Positions 47,532 to 56,022 of a DNA stretch of 64,000 nt are shown piece after piece (position 1 is the first letter of the stretch; each line of letters begins with the position of its first letter). Position numbers and translations under genes: made by a program. Location of the stretch: assembly GCF_000731675.1 (NCBI RefSeq), contig NZ_JMIT01000001.1:867526-931525 (forward strand), given 5' to 3'. The notes under the pieces are model-generated. The model saw nothing but the letters and a program-made list of their open reading frames with translations. It was not told the DNA's origin and did no database searches. Source of the stretch: Pseudomonas capeferrum. GTDB lineage: Bacteria; Pseudomonadota; Gammaproteobacteria; Pseudomonadales; Pseudomonadaceae.

Positions 47532-47750
47532 CGTGTCATCCATGAGGTTCGGTGGTGCAAATCCCCGTCTGCCTGCTGGCCCGCATCCTGGGCCGCATTC
47601 GGGAGGTGATGGGTATCCTAGTACAACGATTGGGTGACGGTTAAATGAAGTGGCGATAATGTCATAATAGTGGCCATGGTGCTGGGCGGCTGGTGCGCCG
47701 CGGCTTGTCGGGTATGATGCTGGCCCCACTATCTTCAAGAGGCCTGCCCC
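47532..47750. promoter_or_regulatory. Divergent gap between luxR-type gene and hisN-like gene
   Basis: This 219-bp gap serves two divergent genes. TATGAT at 47713-47718 is a fair -10 for the hisN-like gene, but no good -35 is present 17 bases upstream. AAGAGG at 47737-47742 is the hisN-like ribosome site. The stretch around 47640-47675 is AT-richer than its surroundings. Nothing else was recognised. Confidence 0.35.
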
Positions 47751-48542
47751 ATGTCCCTGAGTGCTGAACAGATCGTCGAATACCGCGCCTTTGCCGAGCA
47801 GCTGGCTGATGCCGCCGCGCTGGCGATCAAGCCGTATTTTCGCGCCAGCCTGGACGTCGAGGACAAGGGCGGGCGCTTGTATGACCCGGTGACGGTGGCC
47901 GACAAGGCGGCCGAAGACGCCATGCGCGAACTGATCCAGGCCCGCTACCCCGAGCACGGCATTCTGGGTGAAGAGCAGGGCGTGGCGGTGGGGACCAGCC
48001 CGTTGACCTGGGTGCTCGACCCGATCGACGGCACCCGCGCCTTCATCACCGGCTTGCCGCTGTGGGGCACGTTGATTGCCCTGAACGACGGTGTACGCCC
48101 GGTCGTAGGCGTGATGAACCAGCCCTTCACCGGCGAACGCTTCGTCGGCACCCCGCAAGGTGCCTGGAGCAGCGGCACCCCGCTGAAGACCCGCGCCTGC
48201 GCCGACCTGGCCTCGGCCACGCTGATGTGCACCACGCCGGACATGTTCGACACCGCCGAACGCAAGGCGGCCTTCGAGGCGGTTGCCGGCAAGGCCAGGC
48301 TGATGCGTTATGGTGGTGACTGCTATGCGTACTGCATGCTGGCTTCGGGCTTTGTCGATGTGATCGTCGAAGCCAGCCTGCAGCCGTATGACGTGCAGGC
48401 ATTGATGCCGATCATCGAAGGGGCGGGCGGGCTGATCACGGCTTGGGACGGCAGCTCGGCGCAGCATGGCGGCTGTGTGGTGGCGTGTGGTGACCCGGTA
48501 CTGCACGCGCAGATGGTGGAGATGCTGCGCCACGCCCTGTAA
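47751..48542 (+). CDS. hisN: Inositol-monophosphatase-family phosphatase, probably histidinol-phosphatase
   Basis: A 263-residue soluble Mg-dependent phosphatase of the inositol monophosphatase fold. Visible metal-site motifs are GEEQG (about residue 72), LDPIDGTRAF with Asp90 and Asp93, and the C-terminal PYDVQALMPIIEGAGG. The combination DPIDGTRAF and the YGGDCYAY segment resemble HisN-type histidinol-phosphate phosphatases, which remove phosphate from L-histidinol phosphate in histidine synthesis; a different sugar or nucleotide phosphate substrate cannot be excluded from sequence alone. AAGAGG precedes the ATG. It has no evident link with the lipopeptide genes. Confidence 0.8.
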   Translation: MSLSAEQIVEYRAFAEQLADAAALAIKPYFRASLDVEDKGGRLYDPVTVADKAAEDAMRELIQARYPEHGILGEEQGVAVGTSPLTWVLDPIDGTRAFITGLPLWGTLIALNDGVRPVVGVMNQPFTGERFVGTPQGAWSSGTPLKTRACADLASATLMCTTPDMFDTAERKAAFEAVAGKARLMRYGGDCYAYCMLASGFVDVIVEASLQPYDVQALMPIIEGAGGLITAWDGSSAQHGGCVVACGDPVLHAQMVEMLRHAL

Positions 48543-48560
48543 GTGCTGTGTTGTCGATGG

Positions 48561-48580
48561 CGGCCTCTTCGCGGGGCAAG
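48561..48580. repeat. Truncated REP remnant
   Basis: Twenty bases (cggcctcttcgcggggcaag) are identical to the left arm of the REP at 46739 and then stop, leaving no partner arm. It lies just after the hisN-like stop and looks like a degraded half element. Confidence 0.7.
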
Positions 48581-48690
48581 TCCTGATACCCAGTTACCGC
48601 AACCATCGCACTTTTTCCGGTTTGTGCGCTCTATGCTTGGCCAGGCCGCGCTGATCCCCGGTGCGGCCGCCGAATATCGACCCGGTGCCG

Positions 48691-49422
48691 ATGGTTGCAA
48701 GCCCTTTCAAAACCCTCCCCGGCCTGCTGCTGGCAGGCGCCTTGACCTGCCTGTGTGCCTGCACCCAGGAGCAGGGCCGTGACATCGTCAGCCAGTTTGG
48801 CAACGGCAAGCCCAGCGAGCTGTTCCAGACCAGTGTCGACCGCCTGGCGACGCTGTCCATGCGCGACAACCTGCAAAGCCTGTACCTGCTGATGAACAAG
48901 CTGTACCTGCGCAACCCGAACCAGTGGAAGATGTCCGGCTACGTCGATGCCGCCACGGCTGAGCGGCAGATTCGCATCGCCATCGAGCAGCGCCAACCCT
49001 TGGCGCAGTTGGGCAATCGGCGCGACCTTGCGGCCCTGAGTTACGCCCTGAGCCCGGAGTTTCGTGGCGATCGGGTCGGTGCGTTCATCTACGCCATCGG
49101 CAGCATGTTGATCACCGCCCATGGCGGGCGCTCCGAGTTCTACATGACCGACACCATCGACCCGCTGTTTGTCAACAACGCGGCGCGCAATATCGAGAAG
49201 GCCACCTGGATGCTCAGCCAGCGCCAGGATGCCAATGGCGTGCTGTTGCTGTTCTCCAACGAGATTTCAGAGGAGGGCAGCAACCTGAGTTTCGCCGTTG
49301 AGTTCGGCAAGATCGTCGCGCGCCTGGATTTGCTCGCAGAGCTGCTGGATGAGCGCTATCGGCGGATCGGGCTCAACTATGCGCAAAGCCTGTTGCTGAT
49401 GAATTTTTTGCCGGTGCAGTGA
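48691..49422 (+). CDS. Conserved hypothetical lipoprotein
   Basis: A 243-residue protein from the ATG at 48691; an upstream in-frame GTG at 48661 would place ten residues before the signal and is less likely, although neither start has a good ribosome site. The N-terminus is a short hydrophobic signal (LPGLLLAGALTCLCAC) with a lipobox-like L-C-A-C and candidate lipidated Cys24. The rest is helical, with segments such as MRDNLQSLYLLMNKLYLRN and a hydrophobic stretch VGAFIYAIGSMLITA near the middle. No catalytic motif was recognised. It converges with the hydrolase gene, the two stops being 11 bp apart. Probably an envelope protein of unknown role. Confidence 0.7.
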   Translation: MVASPFKTLPGLLLAGALTCLCACTQEQGRDIVSQFGNGKPSELFQTSVDRLATLSMRDNLQSLYLLMNKLYLRNPNQWKMSGYVDAATAERQIRIAIEQRQPLAQLGNRRDLAALSYALSPEFRGDRVGAFIYAIGSMLITAHGGRSEFYMTDTIDPLFVNNAARNIEKATWMLSQRQDANGVLLLFSNEISEEGSNLSFAVEFGKIVARLDLLAELLDERYRRIGLNYAQSLLLMNFLPVQ

Positions 49423-49433
49423 ATGCCCTGCCT

Positions 49434-50318
49434 TCACAACAACGCCTGAATCGCCCGCCGATACCGTTGCCCTGCCAGGCTCATGCTGTTGTTGTGGGTA
49501 GCCCCCGGCACCAGCAACAAGGTCTTCGGCTCTTGCGCTGCGTCGAACAGCTGTCGGCTGAACCGCGAGGGTACAAAGCGATCGTCCAGCCCGTGCACCA
49601 GCAGCAACGGCAGGCCTACGTCCTTGATCTTGTCCAGCGAATCGAATTTTTGCGACATCAGCCAACGCACGGGCAGGGTGGTATCGGCGACAGCCGCAGC
49701 GACGTCGCCCAGGGAGGTGAAGGTGGATTCGAGTATCAAACCCCGAGCGGGGGGCGGGCTGCCGTCCTTGTGGGCTTGCCGTGCAAGCGCCGTGGCCAGC
49801 TCGACCGCGACCGCGCCCCCCAGGGAGTGGCCGAAGATCAACCGCTTGTTGGCATCAGGTTGCAGCTGGGCGAAGCGTGCCCAGGCGATCTGCGCATCTT
49901 CGTACACCGTCGCCTCGGAGGGCAGGCCGCCACGGCTCTGGCCAAAGCCGCGGTAATCCACGGCCAGCACCGAATAGCCCATGGCATGCAACTGCTCGAT
50001 GCGGAACAATTGCCCGGTGAGGTTCCAACGCACGCCGTGCAGGTAAAGGATTGCAGGCGCATCGGCGCGTTTAGCCGGCCACCACCAGGCGTGCAGGCTC
50101 TGGTTGTCGGTGAAGCTGTGCGGGCGCAGGTCAAGTTCCTGCACCCCGCTGGGCAGGCCGCGGAACCAGCTGGCCTGGCCCGGCTCGATGCGGAACACCA
50201 GCTCGCGCTCTTTGTGCTGCAGAACGACGCAGCCGGTGGGGAGGCCGATGACCAGCAGGGTGGCGCACAGCCAGGTGAGCCAACGGCGGCGCAGGTGGGT
50301 AAGGAAGAAGGTCGGCAT
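49434..50318 (-). CDS. Alpha/beta hydrolase, membrane- or lipid-anchored
   Basis: A 294-residue alpha/beta hydrolase. The N-terminus has a basic start and hydrophobic helix (WLTWLCATLLVIGLPTGC) that could be a lipoprotein signal or a membrane anchor. The fold markers are YLHGVRWN (oxyanion region), DYRGFGQSRG, the nucleophile elbow GHSLGG with Ser165, VHGLDDRFVP carrying the acid, and PGATHNNS carrying the catalytic His. Members of this group resemble BEM46/YfhR-type serine hydrolases and lipoprotein-like esterases; the substrate is not predictable. It follows the LysR gene on the same strand at a distance of 84 bp, so co-transcription is possible but unproven. Confidence 0.85.
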   Translation of the reverse strand: MPTFFLTHLRRRWLTWLCATLLVIGLPTGCVVLQHKERELVFRIEPGQASWFRGLPSGVQELDLRPHSFTDNQSLHAWWWPAKRADAPAILYLHGVRWNLTGQLFRIEQLHAMGYSVLAVDYRGFGQSRGGLPSEATVYEDAQIAWARFAQLQPDANKRLIFGHSLGGAVAVELATALARQAHKDGSPPPARGLILESTFTSLGDVAAAVADTTLPVRWLMSQKFDSLDKIKDVGLPLLLVHGLDDRFVPSRFSRQLFDAAQEPKTLLLVPGATHNNSMSLAGQRYRRAIQALL

Positions 50319-50402
50319 GGCGCGGTTGTACCAGATGCATGGGGTTGGATGTCGGGAAAAACGCCGAGCGGTAGCTGCGCCCTTGCGCGACGCAAGGCCG
50401 CT

Positions 50403-51365
50403 CTACAACAGCGGCTGGAACGCTGACAGCAGCCAATCGCGCAGGCGTCGGCAGCTGGGCTCATGTTCCTTGTCTTCGTTGAAGGCCAGGAAGTGGAAGG
50501 TGTCCTTGAGCTCCAATTGCTGCGCCACCGGCCGCACCAGCAACCCTTGGGCAACGAGCGGGGCCACCAGATGGTGCCAGCCCAACGCCACGCCCTGGCT
50601 GCCCAAGGCAAGCTGCACCAGCAGGTTGTAGTCATTGGCATTGAAGAAATGCGGCGCCGTGCTGGAGCGGCTTTTCAGGTCGACATCATGGAACGCCAAC
50701 CAAACGTTCCAGTCCACGTGTTCGGCCACCTGCGAGCGGCCATAAGGGCTGAGGTTGAGCAGCGAGCCGTCGCGAATGCCTTCCAGGGTGGCCAGCTGCG
50801 GGTGCTGGGCCAGGTAGTGCGGGCTGCACACCGGGTAGATCAGGTCATGGTTGAGCGGGTGGCAGCTATAGTCCGCCTGGATCTTGCCCAGCTTGGTGAT
50901 GTAGATGTCCGGCCGCACCCCAGGCTCCATCGACAAAAAGTTCTGGGTGGTCACCAGGTTGATGTCGATATCCGGGTTCTCGTCGAAGAACTTCGGCATC
51001 CGTGGCCCCAGCCACAAGGCGGCAAACGCCGGTGAGCAGCACAGGGTGACCACGTGCTTGGTGTTGGTATTGCTGCGGATTCGCTCGGCCGCCTGGGAGA
51101 TGTTGACGAACGATAACTGCACCGCATCGAAGAAGATCGACCCGGCCACGGTCAGCTCCACCGCGCGGCCGACCCGGGTGAACAGTTCGGCACCCAGGTA
51201 GGTCTCCAGCTCGCGGATCTGCCGGCTTACCGCCGCCTGGGTCACGCACAGCGCTTCGGCGGCACGGGTGAAGTTCTGGTATTTGGCGGCCGCGACGAAC
51301 ACTTTGACCGCGCGCAGCGAAGGCATCTTGAGCAGGGTCTGATCGGGTTCGGAGTGTCTGACCAT
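50403..51365 (-). CDS. LysR-family transcriptional regulator
   Basis: A 320-residue LysR regulator. Residues about 15-75 form the winged helix (MPSLRAVKVFVAAAK, then the segment TRAAEALCVTQAAVSRQ), followed by the linker helix and a periplasmic-binding-like effector domain. The start at 51365 was kept; an internal ATG 13 codons later directly at MPSLRAV is also possible. It is of the GcvA/AmpR-like type (MPSLRAVKVF start). It is divergent from a quaternary-amine-type ABC importer across a 355-bp gap, which makes that operon a candidate target, but the effector is unknown. Confidence 0.9.
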   Translation of the reverse strand: MVRHSEPDQTLLKMPSLRAVKVFVAAAKYQNFTRAAEALCVTQAAVSRQIRELETYLGAELFTRVGRAVELTVAGSIFFDAVQLSFVNISQAAERIRSNTNTKHVVTLCCSPAFAALWLGPRMPKFFDENPDIDINLVTTQNFLSMEPGVRPDIYITKLGKIQADYSCHPLNHDLIYPVCSPHYLAQHPQLATLEGIRDGSLLNLSPYGRSQVAEHVDWNVWLAFHDVDLKSRSSTAPHFFNANDYNLLVQLALGSQGVALGWHHLVAPLVAQGLLVRPVAQQLELKDTFHFLAFNEDKEHEPSCRRLRDWLLSAFQPLL

Positions 51366-51720
51366 AGTGCTGGGGTGGGGTCCTTCGTCTAGCCAAGGCC
51401 CTCACTCTAGCCTTTGCGCACCCTGCGGTAAATGCACAAGCGCTCTGCCACCGGGGCTGCCGCCCAATTGATAACTTCAGGTAATGGTTAGCGCCCTGCA
51501 AATGTCGTTGGACCCGCTCTGGAGCTAGGCATAACGTGAAATACCGGCGCGACATTGAGACATCGATGTCGAATAACTTTTTGAAGCAGGACTTTCTGCG
51601 TGCCGGTTTTGACTCACGTTCGATTTTGAACGGACTGCCAAGCGTACTCGCACTGATCTACCCGCCTTATTGAAAGTGCGAAGTTGATAGATTGGTTATA
51701 AGCATAATAAAGAGGGTCGT
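51366..51720. promoter_or_regulatory. Divergent gap between LysR gene and ABC importer, with dyads
   Basis: The 355-bp gap contains a perfect palindrome GACATCGATGTC at 51559-51570 and an overlapping dyad CGACAT (51550-51555) with ATGTCG (51566-51571). These are candidate regulator sites. The last 50 bases before the ATP-binding gene are AT-rich (TTATAA at 51696, CATAAT at 51703) but no well-spaced promoter pair is clear. AGAGGG precedes the ATG at 51721. Confidence 0.4.
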
Positions 51721-52599
51721 ATGAGCCATGCCGATGAGATTCTTTCGGTAAACAACATCTTCAAAGTGTTCGGCCCCAACCCGAACATGGCCATGGAGAT
51801 GCTCCGCAAGGGCGCCGACAAGAACGAAATCTTCAGCAAGACCGGCCACGTCGTCGGCGTGTTCGATGCAAGCTTTTCCGTCAAGCGTGGCGAAATCTTC
51901 GTCATCATGGGCCTGTCAGGCTCGGGCAAGTCGACCATGGTGCGGCTGTTCAACCGCCTGATCGAACCCACCTCTGGCAGCATCCACCTCAACGGCCGTG
52001 AAATCACCGGGCTGTCCGATAAAGCCTTGCTTGATGTGCGCCGCAAGGAAATGGGCATGGTGTTCCAGTCCTTTGCCCTGATGCCGCACATGAGCGTGCT
52101 GCAGAACACGGCCTTTGGCCTGGAAATCGCCGGCGTCGGCGAAGCCGAGCGCCACAGCCGTGCCCGCGAAGCGCTGAGCCAGGTTGGCCTGGCCGGCCAC
52201 GAGCACAGCTACCCGCACCAACTTTCCGGTGGTATGCAACAACGGGTGGGGCTGGCCCGGGCGCTGGCCAACGACCCGACCATCCTGCTGATGGACGAAG
52301 CGTTCTCGGCCCTCGACCCGTTGATCCGCAGCGAGATGCAGGGCGAACTGATGCGCCTGCAGGCCGAACAGCAGCGCACCATCATCTTCATTTCCCACGA
52401 CATTGAGGAGGCTATCCGCATTGGCCACCGCATCGCGATCATGGAGGGCGGACGGGTGGTGCAGATCGGCACGCCGCAAGCGCTGATCAACCAGCCGGCC
52501 AACGACTATGTGCGCGCGTTCTTCAAGACCTTCAATAGCCGCTGCCAGTGCGCCAGCCTGGCAAACAGCGCGCCGTTGCAGTCCCTGAGCCGCCACTGA
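51721..52599 (+). CDS. ABC transporter ATP-binding subunit, glycine betaine/proline type
   Basis: A 292-residue ATPase of the ProV/OpuAA group. It shows the N-terminal extension typical of ProV ([12 protein letters not shown]), Walker [10 protein letters not shown], signature LSGGMQQRV, Walker [14 protein letters not shown] and the H-loop SHD. It is about 100 residues shorter than E. coli ProV because the C-terminal CBS domains are missing; CBS pairs sense ionic strength in osmotically controlled systems, so this importer is more likely catabolic than osmotic. It is the first gene of an ATPase-permease-binding protein operon. Substrate inferred as a quaternary amine such as betaine, choline or carnitine. 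Confidence 0.92.
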   Translation: MSHADEILSVNNIFKVFGPNPNMAMEMLRKGADKNEIFSKTGHVVGVFDASFSVKRGEIFVIMGLSGSGKSTMVRLFNRLIEPTSGSIHLNGREITGLSDKALLDVRRKEMGMVFQSFALMPHMSVLQNTAFGLEIAGVGEAERHSRAREALSQVGLAGHEHSYPHQLSGGMQQRVGLARALANDPTILLMDEAFSALDPLIRSEMQGELMRLQAEQQRTIIFISHDIEEAIRIGHRIAIMEGGRVVQIGTPQALINQPANDYVRAFFKTFNSRCQCASLANSAPLQSLSRH

Positions 52600-52618
52600 A
52601 CCTACGCGAGGTTGTCCC

Positions 52619-53572
52619 ATGTCCGAATTCAGCCTGCTCGACCCGTTCCAGGCGGCCACCATCCCCCTGGGTGACTGGGTCACCGCCACCCTCAACTTCC
52701 TTGTGCACAACTTCCGCGAGGTGTTCCGCGCCATTCGCTGGCCGATCGACCAGGTGCTCAATGGCATCGAGTTCACCCTGCAGAGCATTCCACCCACCAT
52801 TGGCATCCTGCTGTCGTCGTTGCTCGGCTGGCAGCTGGCCGGCAAGCGCATGGCGCTGCTGTGCTTTGTCACCCTGACCCTGCTCGGTTTGATTGGCGTC
52901 TGGTCGGAGTCGATGACCACCCTGGCACTGGTGCTCACCTCGGTGTTCTTCTGCGCGGTGATCGGTATTCCGCTGGGCATCGTCTGCGCCCGCAGCAACC
53001 GCCTGGAAAGTATCATTCGCCCGCTGCTCGATGCCATGCAGACGCTGCCGGCGTTCGTCTACCTGGTGCCGGTAGTGATGCTGTTCGGCATCGGCAACGT
53101 GCCGGGCGTGCTGGTGACCATCGTGTTTGCCCTGCCGCCGCTGGTGCGCCTGACCAACCTGGGCATCCGCCAGGTGCCGGAAGACAAGATCGAAGCCGCC
53201 CGCGCCTTTGGCTGCACGCCGCGGCAGATGCTGACCCGGGTGCAGCTGCCGCTGGCCACCTCGACCATCATGGCCGGGCTCAACCAGACCCTGATGCTGT
53301 CGCTGTCGATGGTGGTCATCGCCTCGATGATCTCGGTCGGCGGCCTGGGCCAGATGGTGCTGCGCGGCATCGGCCGGCTGGACATGGGCCTGGCCACGGT
53401 CGGTGGCGTCGGGCTGGTGCTGCTGGCGATCTTCCTCGACCGCCTGACCCAGGCCATGGGCGCGCGCAGCAGCGCCGACCCGAGCCTGCGCTGGTACCAC
53501 ACCGGGCCGGTGGGCGTGGTGCTGCGCCTGAGCGGTGCAGGGCAAGCTGCAGGGCGGCGCAAGACCGCCTGA
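52619..53572 (+). CDS. ABC transporter permease, glycine betaine/proline type
   Basis: A 317-residue ProW-like inner-membrane permease starting 19 bp after the ATPase stop. Five to six hydrophobic segments are visible between about residues 60 and 280 (for example [18 protein letters not shown] and [16 protein letters not shown]). The EAA coupling loop is present as [21 protein letters not shown] short hydrophilic N-terminus of about 60 residues precedes the first helix. It should form the membrane channel with the ATPase upstream and the binding protein downstream. Confidence 0.93.
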   Translation: MSEFSLLDPFQAATIPLGDWVTATLNFLVHNFREVFRAIRWPIDQVLNGIEFTLQSIPPTIGILLSSLLGWQLAGKRMALLCFVTLTLLGLIGVWSESMTTLALVLTSVFFCAVIGIPLGIVCARSNRLESIIRPLLDAMQTLPAFVYLVPVVMLFGIGNVPGVLVTIVFALPPLVRLTNLGIRQVPEDKIEAARAFGCTPRQMLTRVQLPLATSTIMAGLNQTLMLSLSMVVIASMISVGGLGQMVLRGIGRLDMGLATVGGVGLVLLAIFLDRLTQAMGARSSADPSLRWYHTGPVGVVLRLSGAGQAAGRRKTA

Positions 53573-53630
53573 TACAACCCCATTTCGAACTGCCGCACAC
53601 GCTATAAAAACCACAAGAAGGTACGCGACG

Positions 53631-54659
53631 ATGTTGGAATCCATGTTTTCCCGCAGCATCCTGCAAGGCGCCAGTGCCTTGGCCCTGATCATCGCCTCGC
53701 TGTGCGCCAACGCTTCGGCCGACCAGCCGGGCGAAGGCGTGAAGGTGACGCCGATCTTCCCCTCCATTGCCGAGGAGCGCTTCCGTGGCGAGGTGGCCAT
53801 GGAGGGCCTGCGCGAACTGGGCTACAAGGTCCAGGAACCCAAGGAAACCGAATACGGCGTGATGATGGTGGCGCTGGCCAACGGCGATGCCGACTTCACC
53901 GTGCACCTGTGGGACAAGCTGCACGACAAGTTCTACCAGCAGGCCGGTGGCAATGACGTGATGGTCAAGGCCGGCGACATCATGCCAGGCGTGCTGCAGG
54001 GCTACCTGATCGACAAGAAGACCGCTGAGCAGTACCACATCAAGTCCATCACCGACCTTAAAAAGCCAGAGATCGCCAAGTTGTTCGACACCGACGGCGA
54101 TGGCAAGGCCAACCTCACCGGCTGCAACCCCGGCTGGGGCTGCGAGCTGGTCATCGCCCACCACATGAAGGCCTACGACCTGGGCGATAGCGTGCACGTG
54201 GACCAGGGTTCGTACTTCGCGCTGATGGCCGACACCATCACCCGCTACAAGGAAGGCAAGCCGATCCTGTACTTCACCTGGGTGCCACAGTGGATTTCCA
54301 CCGTGCTGGTCGAGGACAAGGATGTGGTCTGGCTGGAAGTGCCGAAGACCGATCTACCCGATGGCAACAACGCGGTCGACACGATGTACAAGGGCAAGAA
54401 CCTGGGCTTTGCGGTCGACAAGGTCGAGGCTGTGATGAACAAGGAGTTTGCCGAAGAGAACCCGGCGGCCACCAAGTTCCTGTCACTGATGCAGATCACC
54501 ACGGCTGACGAGAGCGCGCAGAACCTGAAGATGCAGCAGGGCGAGAAGAAGCCTGCCGACATCACCCGGCATGCCAAGGAGTGGGTGGCGGCGCACCGCC
54601 AGCAGTTCGATGAATGGCTGCAGGCGTCGCGCGCAGCGGCGACCCAGGCCAGCAAGTAA
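53631..54659 (+). CDS. Periplasmic substrate-binding protein, glycine betaine (ProX) type
   Basis: A 342-residue periplasmic binding protein. The ATG at 53631 follows AAGAAGG; the open frame extends upstream into the permease gene but that part has no signal peptide. The N-terminus is a secretion signal ending ANASA near residue 31. The segment TGCNPGWGCE matches the ProX family, where the Cys pair and Trp lie near the ligand site, and FTWVPQWIS continues the family pattern. ProX proteins bind glycine betaine by an aromatic cage. Together with the missing CBS domain in the ATPase and the neighbouring AraC-GlxA regulator, uptake of a quaternary ammonium compound as nutrient is inferred. Confidence 0.92.
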   Translation: MLESMFSRSILQGASALALIIASLCANASADQPGEGVKVTPIFPSIAEERFRGEVAMEGLRELGYKVQEPKETEYGVMMVALANGDADFTVHLWDKLHDKFYQQAGGNDVMVKAGDIMPGVLQGYLIDKKTAEQYHIKSITDLKKPEIAKLFDTDGDGKANLTGCNPGWGCELVIAHHMKAYDLGDSVHVDQGSYFALMADTITRYKEGKPILYFTWVPQWISTVLVEDKDVVWLEVPKTDLPDGNNAVDTMYKGKNLGFAVDKVEAVMNKEFAEENPAATKFLSLMQITTADESAQNLKMQQGEKKPADITRHAKEWVAAHRQQFDEWLQASRAAATQASK

Positions 54660-54678
54660 CCTGGTCCATCGGTGTTGG

Positions 54679-54706
54679 CTTCATCGCGGGTTCACCTGCG
54701 ATGAAG
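54679..54706 (+). terminator. Hairpin after ABC operon
   Basis: CTTCATCGC at 54679-54687 pairs with GCGATGAAG at 54698-54706, with further G-C pairs inside the loop. It follows the binding-protein stop by 19 bases. No clear T-run follows directly, so it may be a weak terminator or a transcript-stabilising structure before the regulator gene. Confidence 0.45.
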
Positions 54707-54738
54707 GGCACCGCGATTTTCGCAGTAGAGTTGAAACC

Positions 54739-55785
54739 ATGAGCCATTTCGAAAGCACCCTCAAGAACGCCAACCTGGCCCACCTGGACGCGGCTGGCCG
54801 CAGCGCGCTGTCGATGCCGTGCCAACGCGTCGCCTTCGTGCTGCGCGAGCACTTCTCCATGATGGCCTTCACCGCCGCCATGGACACCTTGGTCACCGCC
54901 AACCTGATGAGCGCCACGCCACTGTTTCAGATCCAGGTGGTAGGGGATGGGGCGCAGGTCATGAGCGACCTGGGCATCGCCTTGCCGGTCAACACGCCAC
55001 TGGCTGAGCTGGATGTGCTGGCCCTGGACAGCCTGTTGGTGTGCGGTGGGTTTCGGGTGCGCCTGGAAAGCGCGCCGCTGCTGCGCGCCAAGTTGCGCCA
55101 GGCCGACCTGCATGGCTGCCAGCTCGGCGGTTTGTGGAACGGCGCCTACTTCCTGGCCGAGGCGGGCCTGCTCAATGATCACGACTGCGCCTTCCACCCC
55201 GATGGCCGGGCGATGATGAGCGAGCTGTTCCCCAAGGTACGGGTCAGCCGCCAGGCCCATGTCCTGGACCGCCGGCGTTTGAGCTGCGCGGGCGCCAGCA
55301 GTGCCTTGGACATGATGCTGGCGTTGCTTGAACACAGCGGCGGCCCGCTATTGCGCCGGGCAGTGGAGCAGATGCTGGCGTGCGACCGCGCGCGGGTGAT
55401 GAGTGATGCGCCGGCCAGCGCAGCGGAAATCGACCCGAGCCTGCCCAAGGGTGTACGTTTGGCCCTTGAGCTGATGCATGCCAATATCGAAGACCCGATC
55501 GGGATCGACGAAATCGCCGAGCATGCGGGGTTGTCGCGTCGTCACCTGGAGCGCTTGTTCCGCCGCCACGTGCAGGCGACACCGCCGCGCTATTACCTGG
55601 AGCTGCGCCTGACCCATGCACGCCAGCTGCTGCAACACACCAGCAAGTCACTGACCGAGGTGGCGGTGGCTAGTGGGTTTGTGAGTTTTCCGCATTTCTA
55701 CCGGCGCTTTAGGGAGCTGTTCGCCATCGCCCCGCGCCAGTTCCGGGCGCGCAGCCAAGGCTGGGCGGTGCAGCAGAGCGCATAA
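54739..55785 (+). CDS. AraC-family regulator with GlxA/DJ-1-like domain (GbdR/CdhR type)
   Basis: A 348-residue regulator from ATG 54739 (MSHFESTLKNANLA). The N-terminal 200 residues resemble the DJ-1/PfpI class-I amidotransferase-like sensor domain of this group (LDVLALDSLLVCGG and GLWNGAYFLAEAGLL, with the reactive-Cys position not conserved as a catalytic site). The C-terminal 100 residues contain the two AraC helix-turn-helix motifs (IGIDEIAEHAGLSRRHLERLFRRH and LTEVAVASGFVSFPHFYRRF). Relatives include GbdR and CdhR, which respond to glycine betaine, dimethylglycine or carnitine. It lies just after the quaternary-amine importer and probably controls it together with catabolic genes elsewhere. 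Confidence 0.9.
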   Translation: MSHFESTLKNANLAHLDAAGRSALSMPCQRVAFVLREHFSMMAFTAAMDTLVTANLMSATPLFQIQVVGDGAQVMSDLGIALPVNTPLAELDVLALDSLLVCGGFRVRLESAPLLRAKLRQADLHGCQLGGLWNGAYFLAEAGLLNDHDCAFHPDGRAMMSELFPKVRVSRQAHVLDRRRLSCAGASSALDMMLALLEHSGGPLLRRAVEQMLACDRARVMSDAPASAAEIDPSLPKGVRLALELMHANIEDPIGIDEIAEHAGLSRRHLERLFRRHVQATPPRYYLELRLTHARQLLQHTSKSLTEVAVASGFVSFPHFYRRFRELFAIAPRQFRARSQGWAVQQSA

Positions 55786-56022
55786 TAGTGTTCGGTAATC
55801 GAACATTAAGCATTGACGCCTTGTCCGCTATCCGCACGCCCATTCCAATCGTCGCATTGCCCAACCCCCGCCTTTTTGCTTAAGTGTGGCCATTCACCGG
55901 CTGTCGCCTGCCCCAATTCCCTGCGCCCAGCCCGATAGAATGACCGTGATCGACCGCAACCACTGGCCACAAGCCCGTAGGGAGCGGCGCCCAGAACAAT
56001 AACGAAACCGAGTGCCTTGCCT
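55786..56022. promoter_or_regulatory. benR upstream region with PcaR-like palindrome
   Basis: The 237-bp gap before benR contains the palindrome TGTTCG-gtaat-CGAACA at 55789-55805. Its core GTTCGGTAATCGAAC differs at two positions from the 15-base site I recall for P. putida PcaR (GTTCGATAATCGCAC), an IclR-family regulator of the beta-ketoadipate pathway. The palindrome starts three bases after the upstream stop and about 220 bases before benR. No confident sigma-70 pair was found in the rest, and the benR ribosome site is weak. Confidence 0.5.

Noticed and set aside
48661..48690. GTG start at 48661 for the lipoprotein
   Set aside because: It would put ten polar residues before the signal peptide and has no better ribosome site than ATG 48691.
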